NCBI RefSeq assembly: GCF_005886105.2
Contig: NZ_PNCO02000001.1
Location: 3,176,501 to 3,240,500 of the forward strand
Source of the DNA: Pseudoalteromonas galatheae
GTDB taxonomy: Bacteria > Pseudomonadota > Gammaproteobacteria > Enterobacterales > Alteromonadaceae
Reading direction: 5' to 3'
DNA length: 64,000 nucleotides
The first letter of the stretch is position 1, and every line of letters begins with the position of its first letter. Made by a program: the position numbers and the translations under genes. The notes beneath the pieces were generated by a model. That model was not told where the DNA came from. It was given only the letters and a program-made list of their open reading frames with translations, and searched no databases. Of the stretch, positions 10,821-21,940 are shown in pieces.

Positions 10821-10979
10821 TTAGTACGGCTCTTTAGACCCAGGCGGAGTAATTACACTTCCACGTGCGCCAGATACCATCTCAAGTTTACTTCCAGATT
10901 GAATTACCTTATCAGAAAGCGACTTTGTTTGACCAGCTGTTTTAGCTTGATTTTTTCTCGCTAGGATTGTTTTTATCAT
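10821..10979 (-). CDS. Small peptide, possible leader-type precursor
   Basis: 52 residues starting at an ATG well spaced behind GAGGGAAA; the frame continues upstream but has no better start. The N-terminus is basic (MIKTILARKNQAK), the middle is Ser/Lys rich, and KLEMVSGARG is followed by SVITPPGSKEPY. The LExVSG pattern recalls leader peptides cleaved at or near a double-glycine-type site, which would leave a short Pro/Gly-rich core. There is no modification enzyme next door, only the coupled membrane protein. It may be a bacteriocin-like peptide with its partner, or simply an uncharacterised small protein. Confidence 0.5.
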   Translation of the reverse strand: MIKTILARKNQAKTAGQTKSLSDKVIQSGSKLEMVSGARGSVITPPGSKEPY

Positions 10980-11107
10980 GAAATTTCCCTCAAAATTTAC
11001 ATACGAAATCAGGTTCCCAAAAATGAACCACATAAAATTATCGGAATTAATCAAGCACAGGATATGCCAATATTTATTTAAAAAATTCAATCGGTTGAAT
11101 TACATAC

Positions 11108-11135
11108 AAAAAGAGCGCTTGTTAGCGCTCTTTTT
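11108..11135 (-). terminator. Bidirectional terminator between argH(A) and the peptide gene region
   Basis: An 11-bp inverted repeat (AAAAAGAGCGC / GCGCTCTTTTT) with a six-base loop lies 20 bases after the argH(A) stop. T-runs occur on both strands, so it can terminate the long leftward arg operon. Confidence 0.85.
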
Positions 11136-11154
11136 GTTTTAAGAAAGCTTGATG

Positions 11155-13020
11155 TTAAGCCACAAATTTACACGGAATACTTAAGCTAGACGTTTGTTTT
11201 ATAATGAAATCCATCGCAATTTCATCACAGTTATCCTTGCGCAAGCACAACTCACAGTCTTTCATCACTTTTTCAGGCAAGCTATCCTTGGTACAGTTGT
11301 TAAAACCTTGTTTCGTAAAGAAGCCCGGCACTCTAGTTAGCACAATAATACGATTGAGTGCCAATTTTTTGGCTTTCACCAGCAAATGCTCGACTAAAAG
11401 TTGCCCTTGTCCCTTTATTTCGCTCTCGGGATTTACACCCAAAGAGCGAATTTCAGCAAGCCCAGTGTCGTAAATATACAAAGATGCACACCCGGTCACT
11501 TTGCCATCGACCTCAGTCACCGCAAACTCATTGATACTATGGATCATGTCACTCTTCGCTCGCGGTAGGTTCTCACCTACTTTGGCCCAATATTGGATCA
11601 GTCCAGCAATGGCTTCAACATCGTCTAAATTGGCATCACGTACTAGAATTTTTTGCTTTTTTTTTGCTGTTTTAATGGCATTGGTTACTTGTGGCAATGA
11701 GGTGCCGCCTAATGCTTTACGAGCGGCAATACAAGCATCAATTTCGAGTACAGGGTAAACATCTTCTGCAATTACAGCGCTGACTTGCTGGAATTCTTCT
11801 AAACTCAGATCCTCGAGGTTTTGCCCCTTACTAATAGCCAACTGCACTAATTCACCGACGATGTGGTGGCCTTCCCGAAACGGAATTCCCTTAGCAACGA
11901 GATAATCCGCAAGCTCTGTCGCATTGGCGTGACCACCTTTTGCAGCCGCTAACGTTTTATCACTATTAACCTTAATTCCTTTAACACATGCTTCAGCCAT
12001 ATGAATACATGCAAGCCAAGTTGGCATGGCATCAAATAGGCCTTCTTTGTCTTCCTGCATGTCTTTGTTATAGGCCAAAGGCAAAGCTTTAAGCGTCATC
12101 ATCATGCCGCTAAAGGCGCCAAAAACTCGGCCTGTTTTGCCGCGGATAAGCTCTAAGGCATCAGGATTTTTTTTCTGTGGCATCAAGGATGAGCCGGACG
12201 TCACGCTATCAGCCAGATCAATAAAGCCAGACTCACCAGAATTGTAAAAGATCAAATCTTCAGCAAAGCGAGATAAATGCATCATAGAAATAGACGCACA
12301 ACTGAGTAGCTCAACCACAAAGTCACGATCAGAGACCGCATCTAAACTATTACGAGAGGCTTCTCTAAAGCCAAGATTGACAGCCAACGCTTCACGGTCG
12401 ATAGGATAAGCAGTCCCCGCCAGTGCACCAGAGCCAAGTGGACACACATTTAACCTTTCAAGCGCATCATTTAAACGCGATTCATCACGCTCAATCATCT
12501 CAACGTAAGCCATACACCAATGACTAAAGAGTACTGGCTGAGCACGCTGTAAATGGGTATAGCCTGGCAAAATAGTACCAAGCTCCTGCTCTGCAAGTGT
12601 AACCAAAGCTTGCTTTAGTGAACCCAGTGCCACAAGCAGTTGTTGCGCCGTTTTCCGGCTCCACAGTCTAAAGTCTGTGGCTACTTGGTCGTTACGACTT
12701 CGACCTGTGTGCAGCTTTTTACCTAAATCACCCACTTTGTCGATAAGTTTAGCTTCAACATAAGAATGAATATCCTCATGTCCCGCGGTTGCTACACTAC
12801 GCGGATCTGCAATCACTTCTTCTAAAAGCTGTTTCAGCGCTGAAATGATCTGCTGATGTTCGCTTTCAGTTAATACATCTACTTGCTTTAGCGCACCCGC
12901 CCAAGCGATAGAGCCAACAATATCTTGCTCTGCCAATTGATAATCAAATGGCAGAGAATCATTAAATTGCTTAAATGCCTCATCAGGACCTGATGAAAAA
13001 CGGCCGCCCCATAATGCCAT
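11155..13020 (-). CDS. argH: Fused argininosuccinate lyase / N-acetylglutamate synthase, ArgH(A)
   Basis: A bifunctional arginine enzyme. Residues 1 to about 455 are argininosuccinate lyase, with [24 protein letters not shown] and the signature [12 protein letters not shown]. From about residue 462 ([15 protein letters not shown]) a GNAT acetyltransferase domain follows, with [11 protein letters not shown] as the acetyl-CoA loop. The same fusion is known in Moritella, Vibrio and Alteromonadales, where the GNAT half makes N-acetylglutamate, the first arginine intermediate, while the lyase performs the last step. It is the final gene of the leftward argC-B-F-G-H run, 14 bases beyond argG, and ends at a strong terminator. 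Confidence 0.95.
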   Translation of the reverse strand: MALWGGRFSSGPDEAFKQFNDSLPFDYQLAEQDIVGSIAWAGALKQVDVLTESEHQQIISALKQLLEEVIADPRSVATAGHEDIHSYVEAKLIDKVGDLGKKLHTGRSRNDQVATDFRLWSRKTAQQLLVALGSLKQALVTLAEQELGTILPGYTHLQRAQPVLFSHWCMAYVEMIERDESRLNDALERLNVCPLGSGALAGTAYPIDREALAVNLGFREASRNSLDAVSDRDFVVELLSCASISMMHLSRFAEDLIFYNSGESGFIDLADSVTSGSSLMPQKKNPDALELIRGKTGRVFGAFSGMMMTLKALPLAYNKDMQEDKEGLFDAMPTWLACIHMAEACVKGIKVNSDKTLAAAKGGHANATELADYLVAKGIPFREGHHIVGELVQLAISKGQNLEDLSLEEFQQVSAVIAEDVYPVLEIDACIAARKALGGTSLPQVTNAIKTAKKKQKILVRDANLDDVEAIAGLIQYWAKVGENLPRAKSDMIHSINEFAVTEVDGKVTGCASLYIYDTGLAEIRSLGVNPESEIKGQGQLLVEHLLVKAKKLALNRIIVLTRVPGFFTKQGFNNCTKDSLPEKVMKDCELCLRKDNCDEIAMDFIIKQTSSLSIPCKFVA

Positions 13021-13034
13021 CTCGCTCTCCTACC

Positions 13035-14246
13035 TTAAGATTGCTTTTGCTTGTTTAACGCCGCTATCCGGCTAGATAGTGAGAATAGACGAATGAATCC
13101 CTCCGCATGAGATTGGTCATATACGTCATCTTCACCAAATGTGGCAAAATCTTCGCTGTATAAGCTATTGATTGATTGCTTTTGCACTGCATGCACATGG
13201 CCCTTATAAAGCTTAAGTACCACCTCGCCAGTTGCCTGCTGTGCGAAAGACTCTGCGGCAGCTAGAATTGAATCCTTCAGCGGAGTAAACCAGCGACCGT
13301 CATAAACTAACTGTGCAAACTCTTCACTAAGCGCGGTTTTCCATTTACGACAAGATTTGTCTAAGATCAGCTCATCAATCGCTTGTAATGCAGCCATCAT
13401 CACAGTGCCACCTGGCGTTTCATAACAGCCACGAGATTTCATGCCGACTAGGCGGTTTTCCACGATATCGACACGACCAACACCGTGCTGCGCTGCAATC
13501 TCGTTTAACTTAACTAGACACTGATAAGGACTGTAACGCTCACCGTTAACACCTGTGATTTCACCCTTTTCGATTAATACAGATACATATTCAGGCTGAT
13601 CCGGTGCGGCTTCTGGAGAATTAGTCATGGTCCAAACCTGATCGCTTGGCTCATTCCATGGATCTTCTAATTCTCCACCTTCGTGAGAAATATGCCAAGC
13701 ATTGGCATCACGGCTATAAATTTTGGTGGCAGAGGCTGCACAAGGGATATTACGCTCGGCCAAATAGTCAAGCAGCGATTCACGACTTGATAGTGACCAT
13801 TCACGCCATGGTGCGATCACTTTAAGATCAGGCGCAAGCGCTGAGAAGCAAGATTCAAAACGCACCTGATCATTTCCCTTGCCTGTACAACCATGAGAAA
13901 GTGCATCCGCGCCAACTTTACGAGCGATTTCAACTTGTGCTTTGGCGATAATAGGACGCGCCATTGAAGTGCCCAGTAAATATGTTCCTTCATAGATAGC
14001 GCCTGTTTTAAGGGTTGGATAAATGTAGTCGCTAACCATTTCTTCTTTTAAGTCGACGATATGGCACTCAGAGGCACCTGATGCGATTGCCTTTTCTTCA
14101 ACCCCAACCAGTTCTTCTTCACCTTGACCTACATCGGCAACAAAGGCGACAACTTCGCAGCCATAGTTCTCTTTTAACCATGGTACAATCGCTGATGTAT
14201 CTAATCCACCAGAGTAAGCCAGTACCACTTTTTTAATCTTGCTCAT
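13035..14246 (-). CDS. argG: Argininosuccinate synthase
   Basis: Condenses citrulline and aspartate with ATP. The N-terminal P-loop is [15 protein letters not shown], followed by [11 protein letters not shown] and the [19 protein letters not shown] segment of the ArgG family. The ATG at 14246 ([14 protein letters not shown]) is preferred to the frame opening at 14261 because GAGGT lies upstream and the protein then begins like other ArgG sequences. The length of 403 residues is normal. It sits 11 bases after argF in the arg operon. Confidence 0.96.
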   Translation of the reverse strand: MSKIKKVVLAYSGGLDTSAIVPWLKENYGCEVVAFVADVGQGEEELVGVEEKAIASGASECHIVDLKEEMVSDYIYPTLKTGAIYEGTYLLGTSMARPIIAKAQVEIARKVGADALSHGCTGKGNDQVRFESCFSALAPDLKVIAPWREWSLSSRESLLDYLAERNIPCAASATKIYSRDANAWHISHEGGELEDPWNEPSDQVWTMTNSPEAAPDQPEYVSVLIEKGEITGVNGERYSPYQCLVKLNEIAAQHGVGRVDIVENRLVGMKSRGCYETPGGTVMMAALQAIDELILDKSCRKWKTALSEEFAQLVYDGRWFTPLKDSILAAAESFAQQATGEVVLKLYKGHVHAVQKQSINSLYSEDFATFGEDDVYDQSHAEGFIRLFSLSSRIAALNKQKQS

Positions 14247-14257
14247 GTTCTTTAACC

Positions 14258-15178
14258 TCAAACGTAATCTTTGTTTAACAGCGATACCAGCAATGCGTTT
14301 TGGGCATGCATGCGGTTTTCAGCTTGTTGAATAATTTTTGACTTTGGCCCATCCATCACTTCGGAAGTAATTTCAAACTCACGATGTGCTGGCTGGCAGT
14401 GCAAAATGGTTTGTGCGCCACACGCTTCAACCAATTGTTGGTTGATTTGATATGGCATAAAGGTGTCTTTCACCTGCTCAATTGGCGTTTTATTCCCCAT
14501 CGAAACCCAAGTATCAGCGTAGAGCACATTAGCGCCAGCCGCCGCCTCTACCCGATCGCTGACCAGAACCGAGGCACCATTTACCGCAGCAATTTGCTCA
14601 GCTTGCTTAACAATTTGTGCATCTGGAGAGTGGCCTTTAGGGCAAACCGCCACAAAATCAGTGCCTAGTGTAGCCGCAAGCAACATTAATGAATGTGTTA
14701 CGTTGTTGCCTTCACCGAGATAAGCGATTTTGATCTGACTGACATCGTCATAGGTTTCAAATAAAGTGAGAAAATCAGCCAACGCTTGGCAAGGGTGATA
14801 TAAATCACATAGACTATTCACAACAGGCACCGACGAAAACTCAGCGAGCGTTTCAAGCGTACTATGGTGATTTACGCGAGCCACAAGGCCATCGGCCCAA
14901 GTAGAAATATTAAGCGCAAAATCTTTGACAGATTCACGCGCCCCCATTGCGCCATTTTGCTGATCTAAATACACAGCATGGCCGCCTAATCTATGGATAC
15001 CGATATCAAACGACAGCCTTGTTCTTAAGCTCGGCTTTTCAAATAGCGTGACTATCGACTTGCCAGCTAAGGCTTGGTTATATTCTTGCGGTTGATTTTT
15101 AATATTTTTTGCAAGCTTTAATAAGTTCAAAACTTTAGTTTGGTCTAATTCCAAACCAGTTAAAAAATGCTTAGTCAT
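14258..15178 (-). CDS. argF: Ornithine carbamoyltransferase
   Basis: Makes citrulline from ornithine and carbamoyl phosphate. The carbamoyl-phosphate loop is [12 protein letters not shown] (the SxRTR motif), with [12 protein letters not shown] (HPxQ) and HCQPAHRE, where the usual HCLPA has Gln in place of Leu. The length of 306 residues fits the trimeric enzyme. It lies 9 bases after argB and just upstream of argG, consistent with a single transcript. Confidence 0.94.
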   Translation of the reverse strand: MTKHFLTGLELDQTKVLNLLKLAKNIKNQPQEYNQALAGKSIVTLFEKPSLRTRLSFDIGIHRLGGHAVYLDQQNGAMGARESVKDFALNISTWADGLVARVNHHSTLETLAEFSSVPVVNSLCDLYHPCQALADFLTLFETYDDVSQIKIAYLGEGNNVTHSLMLLAATLGTDFVAVCPKGHSPDAQIVKQAEQIAAVNGASVLVSDRVEAAAGANVLYADTWVSMGNKTPIEQVKDTFMPYQINQQLVEACGAQTILHCQPAHREFEITSEVMDGPKSKIIQQAENRMHAQNALLVSLLNKDYV

Positions 15179-15187
15179 GGTGTTTTC

Positions 15188-15967
15188 CTACGGCAGAATT
15201 TGTGTACCTACGTGCTCACCATTGAGCAACGCAATTAAATTTTCTGGCTTTTGCCAGCTAGAGATGTACACCCCTCGTCGTAAGTGTTGGGCAGCGTGAA
15301 GACTGGTCTTAACTTTGACCTCCATCCCGCCCACAATGACCTTTTGCGCGATTAACGTTGAGATCTGTTCCGCGTTAAGTTGATTTAATGGCTGTTTATC
15401 GCCATCAAGTACCGCCTCAACATCAGTCATAAAAATAAGTTCTGCACCAAGTTTACTGGCGATAGCAGCCGCTGCTTCATCCGCATTCACGTTGTATAAA
15501 TGGCCGTCAGCGCCAATACCAACTGAACTGACAACAGGCAATCTGTCAAACTCCAACACCGCTTCAAGCATACCGCCTTCGCTTGCTTCACAGCTACCTA
15601 CGCGACCAAGCGCTTTAAGCTTTTGAGTTGTGCTAAACCCTGCATCATACAAACACAGTCCAACGGGCTTGAGCATGGCGGTAATGGCGTCCGCCATCAG
15701 TTGCTTGTTGGCACAGCCTGCAAGTGCACCAACAATATACGGCATTTGCTCTTGCGGACTGATCCGCAGTCCTTGATGTTTTGCAGTAGCAAAACCGGCA
15801 TCACTCAACCACTTATCAACTAGCGCCCCACCACCATGAACAATCACAAACTGCTTGTGTGGTGCATCCTGTTGAATTTGCTTGATAGCTGAAAACAATG
15901 CTTGTGCTGCCCCCTCTTGATTCAACACCGCACCACCTAGTTTAATCACCCAAGTTTGCTTACTCAT
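15188..15967 (-). CDS. argB: Acetylglutamate kinase
   Basis: Phosphorylates N-acetylglutamate. The amino-acid-kinase fold is recognisable from VIKLGGAVL, the VIVHGGGALVDKWL loop, NVNADEAAAAIASKLGAELIFMTDVEAV and the GGMEVKVKTSLHA segment. The length of 259 residues matches the shorter, arginine-insensitive enterobacterial form, suggesting that feedback control acts elsewhere. Its start overlaps the argC stop by four bases (ATGA). Confidence 0.94.
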   Translation of the reverse strand: MSKQTWVIKLGGAVLNQEGAAQALFSAIKQIQQDAPHKQFVIVHGGGALVDKWLSDAGFATAKHQGLRISPQEQMPYIVGALAGCANKQLMADAITAMLKPVGLCLYDAGFSTTQKLKALGRVGSCEASEGGMLEAVLEFDRLPVVSSVGIGADGHLYNVNADEAAAAIASKLGAELIFMTDVEAVLDGDKQPLNQLNAEQISTLIAQKVIVGGMEVKVKTSLHAAQHLRRGVYISSWQKPENLIALLNGEHVGTQILP

Positions 15968-16977
15968 GCTACTACTCCTAAACCTTGATAATGCTCAAGT
16001 CCCGCCGCCAAGTTCATACACTGTAATGCTTGGCCTGCTGCCCCTTTAAGCAAGTTATCAATCGCGACAACCACGATCAGTTGATTGCCCTTTTGCTGCC
16101 AGCCAATATCAACAAAAGGCTGATTTTCAACGGCTTTAATTGATGGGAGTTGACTCCCCTTTAATCTGATCAACGGCTCATCGGCAAGCACCTGATAAGC
16201 AGCATCGACTTGATTTGGCGTGACATTTTCTTTCAGGGTGACGTAGATTGTTTCTAAGATACCACGTTTAAAGTTCCCTAAATGCGGTGTAAACAACACC
16301 GGGTGTTCAAGATATTTTTCTATTTCTGGACTATGTCTGTGCGTAAACAAACCGTATGGTGCAAGAGATACTTCGCAAAAGAGTGTGGCGACATTCGCTT
16401 TTCTACCCGCGCCAGTCACGCCAGAAACAGCATTGATGATAACTGGTTGCTCTGTTATCAAATCAGCTTGTTGTAATGGCTTGAGTGCATTGAGTGCCGC
16501 AGTCGGATAGCAGCCCGCGACCGCCACTAACTTTGCCGTTTTAATAGCATCGCCATACCATTCAGCTAACCCGTATTGCGCTTGCGCTAACCAGTCTTGA
16601 TGTGGGTGAGAAAAACCGTAGTAAGTTTCGTAGTCTTCATTGCTAGATAAACGGTAACCTCCAGATAGGTCAAAAACCCGTTTGCCCATCTGTAAAAATA
16701 CCGGTGCAAGTTCTACGCTAACTTTGTGATCCGTGCATAAACACACATAGTCCGATGATTGCTCTATCAACGAAAAAGCTTGCTCATTTAAGGGTTGCAG
16801 CTCAATATCTAGCAAGCCCGAATATTCTGGATATAAATCGCTGATGAATTTGTGTTTGTCTAAGCTTTGCTCAGATACAAAGCAATGCGCAAGTGTGAAG
16901 GCAGGATGCTTGGCAACCAGCTTAGCAAGCTCAGCGCCACTGTAGCCGCTCGCTCCGATTATAGATACTTTCAACAT
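15964..16977 (-). CDS. argC: N-acetyl-gamma-glutamyl-phosphate reductase
   Basis: NADPH-dependent reduction of N-acetylglutamyl phosphate. The Rossmann motif GASGYSGAELAKL begins at residue 7, the catalytic Cys lies in VAVAGCYPTAALNAL, and HRHSPEIEKYL is the conserved downstream His segment. The frame is open to 17058, but the ATG at 16977 (MLKVSIIGASGYSG) aligns with the family and gives 337 residues. It is the first gene of the leftward arg operon; the ARG box upstream would place it under ArgR. Confidence 0.95.
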   Translation of the reverse strand: MLKVSIIGASGYSGAELAKLVAKHPAFTLAHCFVSEQSLDKHKFISDLYPEYSGLLDIELQPLNEQAFSLIEQSSDYVCLCTDHKVSVELAPVFLQMGKRVFDLSGGYRLSSNEDYETYYGFSHPHQDWLAQAQYGLAEWYGDAIKTAKLVAVAGCYPTAALNALKPLQQADLITEQPVIINAVSGVTGAGRKANVATLFCEVSLAPYGLFTHRHSPEIEKYLEHPVLFTPHLGNFKRGILETIYVTLKENVTPNQVDAAYQVLADEPLIRLKGSQLPSIKAVENQPFVDIGWQQKGNQLIVVVAIDNLLKGAAGQALQCMNLAAGLEHYQGLGVVA

Positions 16978-17077
16978 AGTGTTCTCAAGATTAAAAAAAG
17001 TTTGATTAGGATTGGTTCTGCTAATTGTTGAAGTCAAATCGTCGCATTGCTGCTCCAAAATATATTTATGCTAAAAA

Positions 17078-17095
17078 AGTGAATTGATATTCACT
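17078..17095. promoter_or_regulatory. ARG box (ArgR operator) between argC and argE
   Basis: AGTGAATTGATATTCACT fits the ArgR half-site pattern TNTGAATWWWWATTCANW at nearly every conserved position, including the TGAAT / ATTCA arms. It lies in the divergent argC-argE promoter region, where ArgR sites are expected. A second, weaker A/T-rich match may adjoin it near 17103-17120, but I would not rely on that one. Confidence 0.8.
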
Positions 17096-17151
17096 CTAAA
17101 CATCTTTATATTTTTATGCAAGAACTTTGAATAAGTATTTTAGGAATTTTT

Positions 17152-18300
17152 ATGAAATTGCCCGCTTTTATGGAAATGTATCAGCAACTGATCGCCGCGC
17201 CATCTATCAGTGCATTAGAAGAAAGTCTCAACATGAGTAATCAGAATGTGATCCAGCTACTCGCACAGTGGTGCGAAACGTTAGGGTTTACCGTCGAAGT
17301 AACAGAGCTTGAACATGCAAAAGGAAAATATAATCTAATTGCAAGACGAGGCAGTGGCGATGGTGGGTTAATGCTGGCTGGCCACACGGATACCGTTCCC
17401 TTCGACGATAGCCGCTGGCAATTCGATCCTTTTAAATTAAGCGCGCAAGATAATAAATTATATGGTCTTGGAAGCATTGATATGAAAGGTTTTTTTGCTT
17501 TCGTATTGAATGCAATCTCAGAGCTTGATGAATTACAGCAAAATGCTCCTATCATGATTTTAGCCACCGCCGATGAAGAAACCACCATGGCTGGTGCTCA
17601 GGAAATTGCGAAACATCCAAGCTTGAAACCGGCGCGCTGTATTATTGGTGAACCCACTGATATGGTGCCGGTATTTACCCACAAAGGGCATATGACGACC
17701 GCCATCCGTATCGTTGGTCGTTCAGGCCATAGCTCAGATCCAGAGCGCGGCTTAAATGCCATTGAAATCATGCACCAGGTGATTGCAAATTTATTAAAGT
17801 TAAGAGAAGAATTAAAGAATAAATATTCAACTCCACATTTTGCTATTCCTTACCCAACTTTAAACCTCGGACACATTCATGGCGGCGACAATGCCAACCG
17901 TATTTGTGGCTGTTGTGAACTACATATTGATATGCGTCCTTTGCCTGGCCTGAGTATCAAGGAACTACAAGCCATGCTTACGGCAGCGGTGGCCCCCATC
18001 AATACACATTATCCAAATAGTGTCTCGGTTATAGATATGCACGAGCCCATTCCGGCTTTTACCGGCTCAACGGATTCTGCTTTAGTGAAAATGGCTGAGC
18101 GCCTGTCAGGACAACAAGCAATTGCGGTAAACTATTGCACCGAAGCTCCATTTCTACAGCAGCTAGGCTGCGAAACTATCGTTATGGGACCAGGTTCAAT
18201 TAATCAAGCACACCAACCCAACGAGTTTTTAGCAATGGAAAAAATCCAGCCAAGTCAGGATATAATTAAGCAGCTAATAAGAGAAAGTTGCTTTAGTTAA
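17152..18300 (+). CDS. argE: Acetylornithine deacetylase
   Basis: A zinc-dependent M20 hydrolase that releases ornithine from N-acetylornithine in the linear arginine pathway. Metal-binding landmarks are [26 protein letters not shown] and the catalytic [10 protein letters not shown], and the dimerisation domain begins at [20 protein letters not shown]. The length of 382 residues is standard. It is divergent from argC and shares an ARG-box region. Presence of argE fits the fused acetylglutamate synthase, since the acetyl group is not recycled by ArgJ here. Confidence 0.95.
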   Translation: MKLPAFMEMYQQLIAAPSISALEESLNMSNQNVIQLLAQWCETLGFTVEVTELEHAKGKYNLIARRGSGDGGLMLAGHTDTVPFDDSRWQFDPFKLSAQDNKLYGLGSIDMKGFFAFVLNAISELDELQQNAPIMILATADEETTMAGAQEIAKHPSLKPARCIIGEPTDMVPVFTHKGHMTTAIRIVGRSGHSSDPERGLNAIEIMHQVIANLLKLREELKNKYSTPHFAIPYPTLNLGHIHGGDNANRICGCCELHIDMRPLPGLSIKELQAMLTAAVAPINTHYPNSVSVIDMHEPIPAFTGSTDSALVKMAERLSGQQAIAVNYCTEAPFLQQLGCETIVMGPGSINQAHQPNEFLAMEKIQPSQDIIKQLIRESCFS

Positions 18301-18308
18301 TTATAACT

Positions 18309-18338
18309 AAAAAGGGCGCTCACTCGAGCGCCCTTTTT
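18309..18338. terminator. Bidirectional terminator between argE and the metalloprotease gene
   Basis: A 13-bp inverted repeat (AAAAAGGGCGCTC / GAGCGCCCTTTTT) with a four-base loop lies between convergent genes, with T-runs usable on both strands. Confidence 0.9.
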
Positions 18339-18356
18339 TCAGCTTTGCTTTAAAGG

Positions 18357-20780
18357 CTAGATTGGTGAGCCTGGCGGCATTTCAAGCGCCTTAAAGCTTT
18401 CAGGCCACTCTCCCGAATCTAAGTAGTGATTGATTTGCTGTGCGAGCATATGTTTAAACGCTTGATCAAAAGCAACATCGCTAAATACCGAGGACTGATT
18501 AAAGTCTTTCGCAACTTTTGCTAAATAAAACTTTAACTGCGCTTGCACTTCAGGTGCGACTTTATCGTTGTTACTCAGTTTTACAAGCTTGGTTGCACTT
18601 AGGTATTGCACTCGTTGCTGTAGCTTTTGAGCCATACCTTTGCTGCCTGATTGAGCAAATACCTGCTGATATAAAGCCTCTAAAAGTGCTTGAGTACCAA
18701 AATATTGAGTATCACGTGCATGCTGCTGTGCGAGACGATTTAATCGCTGTGGATTAAGCAGCAAGTCAAGGCTATGGAGTGCGGCAACTTCTGGTAATGC
18801 CATCGCATCTAGAGTTAGCCCTGTTCTCCCCTTGATACTTTCGCGAGTTTTATACTCACCGTAAGCCTTAGGAGGTATTAACGCCAAAATAGAGTCAGGA
18901 ATAGTCAACGCCGCAGGTGAGAGCGTACTCAAAAGCGCATTGGCTGCATTTTGCTGTACCTCTTTAGCCACGACTTTCGCGCCTTTTATCACCTCGTCAC
19001 CACGGACTTCATAGTCATAGTCCACGCCACCAATCAGTTTTACTGCGGCTTCAACTTGGTAACGGTGGAAAAGATACAGTGGGACCAGCTTCTCCTCTAG
19101 CTGCGACAGAGCAACTCCTTTTTGAATACTGTGAATACCAAAGCTATTCAACGCCTGCTTGCGGACATCCAGCACACGCAGTAATTCGGCTGCGGGATCT
19201 GCCCCATTATCCCAAAGGTGCGCCGTTGGATGCGCTCCGCCCTGTGCTCTGGCGTCTGAATCAGAGATAAACTCAAGCCCTTGCGCCTTATTTTCAGCGA
19301 GAATAGCTGCAAGCTCAGTGGCTTCATCAACGTCACCGAAATCACTATAACCATATTTAATCACTTGCGTATCCCACGCGCCCATGCCTTTTGCGTAGCC
19401 CTTGGTAATATCAAGTTGGCCATTTTCAAATCCTACTAGTGGATGTGGATAGTCCATGACTGACGCGCGATCCTTTACCGACGCTGAGAAGTTGTGTGCA
19501 ATGCCCAACGTGTGGCCAATTTCATGTGCACTCAACTGACGAATACGGTCTAGCGCCATAGCATGAAGTCGCTCAGTCACTTCATTACCCTCAACAAATG
19601 GCGCAGAAAGTGCTTCGGCAATAAGAATATCTTGACGGACACGCAGCGAGCCTAGCGTCACGTGACCTTTTAAAATTTCACCGGTACGCGGGTCTATCAC
19701 CGACGCGCCGTATGACCACCCTCGAGTCGCGCGATGCACCCATTGGATCACGTTGTAGCGAATATCCATAGGATCGGCATTTTCAGGGAGTACTTTGACT
19801 TGAAACGCATTTTTATAGCCTGCTGCCTCAAATGCTTGGTCCCACCATTTGGCACCATCAAGTAATGCAGTTTTGACAGGCTCAGGTACACCAGGATCAA
19901 GATAGTAAATAATTGGCTCTACGGCCTCCGAGACTTGTGCAGTTGGGTCTTTTTTCTTTAAGCGGTGGCGAGGAATGTAACGCACAAACATTGACTGTCC
20001 AAGCGCTGCAGAGTAATCCTTATGCTCGATACTCCAATAACCCGATTGCGGATGAAACGCACGTGGCTGGTAGTTATCGTCAGGCAGCTCAATTAAAGAA
20101 TGGTGCTGATGTACTGTTAGCGTATAAGGTTCCGCACTCACCTGGCGTACATATTCACCAGGCTTTGTGCCTTTGAATGTCAACACGGCTTCCAGTTCTG
20201 TGTTTTTAACAAATGCCTTTGAACGCGACATAAACACAGCGCTGCGGCTTGAGTCTAAGCTAAAACTACCTTGATTACGATTTGCCAACGTGCGAGACAC
20301 GCCATGCACGTCGCTGAGTAGATAAGGCGTGTAGTCAATTAGCACACTGTCTTTATCTTCTGCAACCACACTGAACCCGTGTAGAATGCTTGAAGCAAAA
20401 GCCTCTTTAACGCTTTGCTTTTCTGCCATATTATTCGCACTTGCGCGATAATAAGTGTTTATAGCGCGCAGCATTACCTTATTACCAAAACGCTCAAATT
20501 GAACTAAGTGCGTACCGCCTAACTGGCCACGGTCTAAGCCGATATCATTCGAACCCACACCATAAGGTAAACTATGCTGTAACAAGAAAGGAGCGTCTAG
20601 TTTGTCGATATCTAAGTAAAGTTTGCCGCTCGAATCATCGCTATAGAAGGCATAAAAACCGGGATGATGATTAAAACTGGCAGTAAATTCATCAATAGAC
20701 TTAATTGCTGCGTGTGCTTGGGTTATCATACACAGTAGCAAAGTGGTTACAGTTTGAGTAAAGCACGTTATTTTTCTCAT
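18357..20780 (-). CDS. Secreted zinc-dependent metalloprotease (DUF5117-type)
   Basis: An 807-residue exported protein with a signal peptide (MRKITCFTQTVTTLLLCMITQAHA). The metzincin-like zinc motif HEIGHTLGIAH lies about halfway, downstream of VIDPRTGEILKGHVTLGSLRVRQD. The N-terminal part (FYAFYSDDSSGKLYLDI...) resembles the DUF5117 region of large bacterial metalloproteases, and the C-terminal third is helical. The substrate is unknown. It lies convergent with argE and divergent from fbp and appears to be a single-gene unit. The active-site motif is complete, so activity is likely. Confidence 0.85.
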   Translation of the reverse strand: MRKITCFTQTVTTLLLCMITQAHAAIKSIDEFTASFNHHPGFYAFYSDDSSGKLYLDIDKLDAPFLLQHSLPYGVGSNDIGLDRGQLGGTHLVQFERFGNKVMLRAINTYYRASANNMAEKQSVKEAFASSILHGFSVVAEDKDSVLIDYTPYLLSDVHGVSRTLANRNQGSFSLDSSRSAVFMSRSKAFVKNTELEAVLTFKGTKPGEYVRQVSAEPYTLTVHQHHSLIELPDDNYQPRAFHPQSGYWSIEHKDYSAALGQSMFVRYIPRHRLKKKDPTAQVSEAVEPIIYYLDPGVPEPVKTALLDGAKWWDQAFEAAGYKNAFQVKVLPENADPMDIRYNVIQWVHRATRGWSYGASVIDPRTGEILKGHVTLGSLRVRQDILIAEALSAPFVEGNEVTERLHAMALDRIRQLSAHEIGHTLGIAHNFSASVKDRASVMDYPHPLVGFENGQLDITKGYAKGMGAWDTQVIKYGYSDFGDVDEATELAAILAENKAQGLEFISDSDARAQGGAHPTAHLWDNGADPAAELLRVLDVRKQALNSFGIHSIQKGVALSQLEEKLVPLYLFHRYQVEAAVKLIGGVDYDYEVRGDEVIKGAKVVAKEVQQNAANALLSTLSPAALTIPDSILALIPPKAYGEYKTRESIKGRTGLTLDAMALPEVAALHSLDLLLNPQRLNRLAQQHARDTQYFGTQALLEALYQQVFAQSGSKGMAQKLQQRVQYLSATKLVKLSNNDKVAPEVQAQLKFYLAKVAKDFNQSSVFSDVAFDQAFKHMLAQQINHYLDSGEWPESFKALEMPPGSPI

Positions 20781-20934
20781 GGCTGCTCTTTGTTATTTAT
20801 GGTTTTGAGGCTTAACCCCAGTTGTATATGAAATCGTATACAATTTACAGCCTTTCAAGACGAATTACAGCGCAGTTTATGGCACCTCTCACACTATTTA
20901 TTGCCATAAACACAAGGTGATCAGGATTTAAAAA

Positions 20935-21903
20935 ATGCGTAGACTCCCTCCGGTGTTAATTGAAGATGGTTGTTCTCGTGAGTTGGTTTCTCTAATCCGA
21001 ACCATTCTCGCGGCATGTAAAGAAATATCGTTCCGTGTTGGCCAAGGTGCACTTTCAGGTGTATTAGGTTCAACCTTAGATGAGAACATTCAAGGTGAAA
21101 CGCAAAAGAAGCTCGATGTACTTTCAAACCAGCTATTGAAAGATATTTTGCTTGAATCTGGCTATGTCAAAGCTATCGCTTCTGAAGAAGAAGATTACAC
21201 CGTCGCCGGCAATCCAAAAGCGAACTATATTGTCGCTTTCGATCCGTTAGATGGTTCATCCAATACCGACATTAATTCACTAGTTGGTACTATTTTCTCT
21301 ATAATGGAAGCCCCTGAAGGTTCAGATCCTAGCGATCCTGCGATCTTTATGCAGCCGGGTCATAAACAAGTAGCAGCGGGCTATGTGTTATATGGCCCAT
21401 CAACCATGTTAGCGCTATCAACAGGCAAGGGAACTCGCTTGTTTACGCTGGACAAAACACACGGTAGCTTCCTACTCACGCAAGACTTTGCTGCCATTCC
21501 TGAAGACACGAAAGAGTTTGCCATTAACGCTTCAAACCAACGCCATTGGACCCCAGCAATGCAAAACTACATTGCCGATCTACTTGAAGGTGAAACCGGG
21601 CCGCGTGGTAAAAACTTCAATATGCGCTGGATAGCAGCAATGGTTGGCGATGTTCACCGCGTATTATGTCGTGGCGGACTATTCACTTACCCAGAAGATC
21701 GTAAAGATCCAAACAAACCGTTTAAACTTCGCCTACTTTACGAAGCCAATCCAATGGCGATGCTTGTCGAGCAAGCAGGCGGTATTGCCCACACTGGTCG
21801 TGAACGCATTTTGGATATTCAACCTGAGGAAATACACCAACGCGTTGGTGTTATCTTAGGTTCAAAGCATGAAGTTGAAGCTTGCCTTGCTTATCATAAG
21901 TGA
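20935..21903 (+). CDS. fbp: Fructose-1,6-bisphosphatase, class I
   Basis: A gluconeogenic enzyme converting fructose 1,6-bisphosphate to fructose 6-phosphate. The metal-binding signature [13 protein letters not shown] is intact, preceded by the acidic SEEEDYT loop; the substrate-binding [14 protein letters not shown] and the C-terminal PNEAN-like [19 protein letters not shown] are also present. The length of 322 residues is normal for class I. It is monocistronic, with a terminator after the stop. Confidence 0.96.
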   Translation: MRRLPPVLIEDGCSRELVSLIRTILAACKEISFRVGQGALSGVLGSTLDENIQGETQKKLDVLSNQLLKDILLESGYVKAIASEEEDYTVAGNPKANYIVAFDPLDGSSNTDINSLVGTIFSIMEAPEGSDPSDPAIFMQPGHKQVAAGYVLYGPSTMLALSTGKGTRLFTLDKTHGSFLLTQDFAAIPEDTKEFAINASNQRHWTPAMQNYIADLLEGETGPRGKNFNMRWIAAMVGDVHRVLCRGGLFTYPEDRKDPNKPFKLRLLYEANPMAMLVEQAGGIAHTGRERILDIQPEEIHQRVGVILGSKHEVEACLAYHK

Positions 21904-21940
21904 GCTATTTTGAAGCGGGGAGATAGCTCGCTTCGCAAAT

